A stretch of 64,000 nucleotides of DNA. Origin: Myxococcales bacterium (lineage in GTDB: Bacteria; Myxococcota_A; Polyangia; Polyangiales; Polyangiaceae). The notes beneath the pieces are model-generated. The model was not told where the DNA came from. It searched no databases and worked only from the letters and a program-made list of their open reading frames with translations. The stretch's first letter is position 1. Every line of letters begins with the position of its first letter. The position numbers were made by a program, and so were the translations under genes. The DNA is taken from assembly GCA_016706225.1 (NCBI GenBank), contig JADJKB010000025.1, forward strand, positions 434,001-498,000, given 5' to 3'. Below are positions 63,740 to 64,000 of the stretch, in pieces.

Positions 63740-64000
63740 TCACGCCTTCGGGCGTTTGTAGAAGGGTGTCTTCACGACCACGGCGTCGACGTGTTTGCCG
63801 CGGCAGTCGACCCGGAAGGTCTGGCCGATCTCCGTCATGGCGCTCGGCAGGTAGCCGAGGCCGATGTTCTTGCCGACCGTCGGGGCAGGCCCGCCGGAGG
63901 TGCAGAGGCCGATCACTGCGCCGTCGAGCCCGACCAGCGGGTAGCCGTGCCGGGCGATACCACGACCGGTCATCTCGAAACCGACCAGCTTGCGCGAAGG
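63740..64000 (-). CDS. gcvT: Glycine cleavage T protein (aminomethyltransferase), C-terminal end
   Basis: Only the last 86 codons are in the window; the gene runs off the right edge. The segment PSRKLVGFEMTGRGIARHGYP and later GTxTSG-like GLCTSGGPAPTVGKNIGLGYLP is the GcvT C-terminal barrel domain, which passes the methylamine carbon to tetrahydrofolate. It is the first known gene of the gcvT-gcvH-gcvPA operon here. Confidence 0.9.
   Translation of the reverse strand, partial: PSRKLVGFEMTGRGIARHGYPLVGLDGAVIGLCTSGGPAPTVGKNIGLGYLPSAMTEIGQTFRVDCRGKHVDAVVVKTPFYKRPKA

Overview
The window is GC-rich chromosomal DNA with long ORFs and short intergenic gaps. It looks like a myxobacterium, probably of the Polyangiales/Sorangiineae type. 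The main pointers are a MYXO-CTERM-like C-terminal sorting tail on a secreted M23 peptidase, two transmembrane Hanks-type Ser/Thr kinases, two FHA proteins, several lipoproteins with Gly/Ser-rich linkers, type IV pilus genes (PilC, PilS), and GTG/TTG starts with 1-4 nt gene overlaps. I saw no rRNA, tRNA, CRISPR array, prophage or insertion sequence.

Layout. 0-12.3 kb: kinase, HrpB helicase (frameshifted), HAD phosphatase, an SRPBCC-zinc knuckle-class III cyclase fusion, a GT2 glycosyltransferase/FAD oxidoreductase pair, and DNA polymerase I (frameshifted). 12.4-20.2 kb: second kinase, a TPR/beta-barrel envelope protein, a membrane GT2, ihfA, a MerR-type regulator, ssb and a lipoprotein. 20.2-28.7 kb: Cys-repeat lipoprotein, an SDR-like protein lacking catalytic residues, two convergent SGNH hydrolases, a tandem-FHA membrane protein and a serine hydrolase. 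28.7-32.2 kb: pilC-pilS, then an MlaC-like periplasmic protein behind a near-consensus sigma-54 promoter. 32.3-43.7 kb: TPR protein, aspartate kinase, small unknowns, an overlapping chain (unknown, thioredoxin-like lipoprotein, lipoyl-less E2-type acyltransferase, argG), a SUMF1-like protein and an RNA methyltransferase.

43.7-54.5 kb: a palindrome-dense MITE/REP-like element, the M23 peptidase, an ACAD10/11-type acyl-CoA dehydrogenase close to a matching APH-fold kinase, a decayed DsrE-family pseudogene and two overlapping DUF72 genes. 54.6-58.2 kb: an oxidative-stress module of oxyR divergent from rubrerythrin (frameshifted), an HdrD/GlpC-like Fe-S protein and DUF3501. 58.3-64 kb: thioesterase, lipase-like hydrolase, small unknowns, a lipoprotein with a C-terminal Hint (hedgehog/intein) domain, and the glycine cleavage genes gcvT(partial)-gcvH-gcvPA.

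Three otherwise complete housekeeping-type genes (hrpB, polA, rubrerythrin) each carry one apparent 1-nt insertion, one of them in a T5 run. This looks more like residual sequencing error than gene loss and should be settled before any biological reading. All functional calls come from motif and family recognition by eye; no database search was run.
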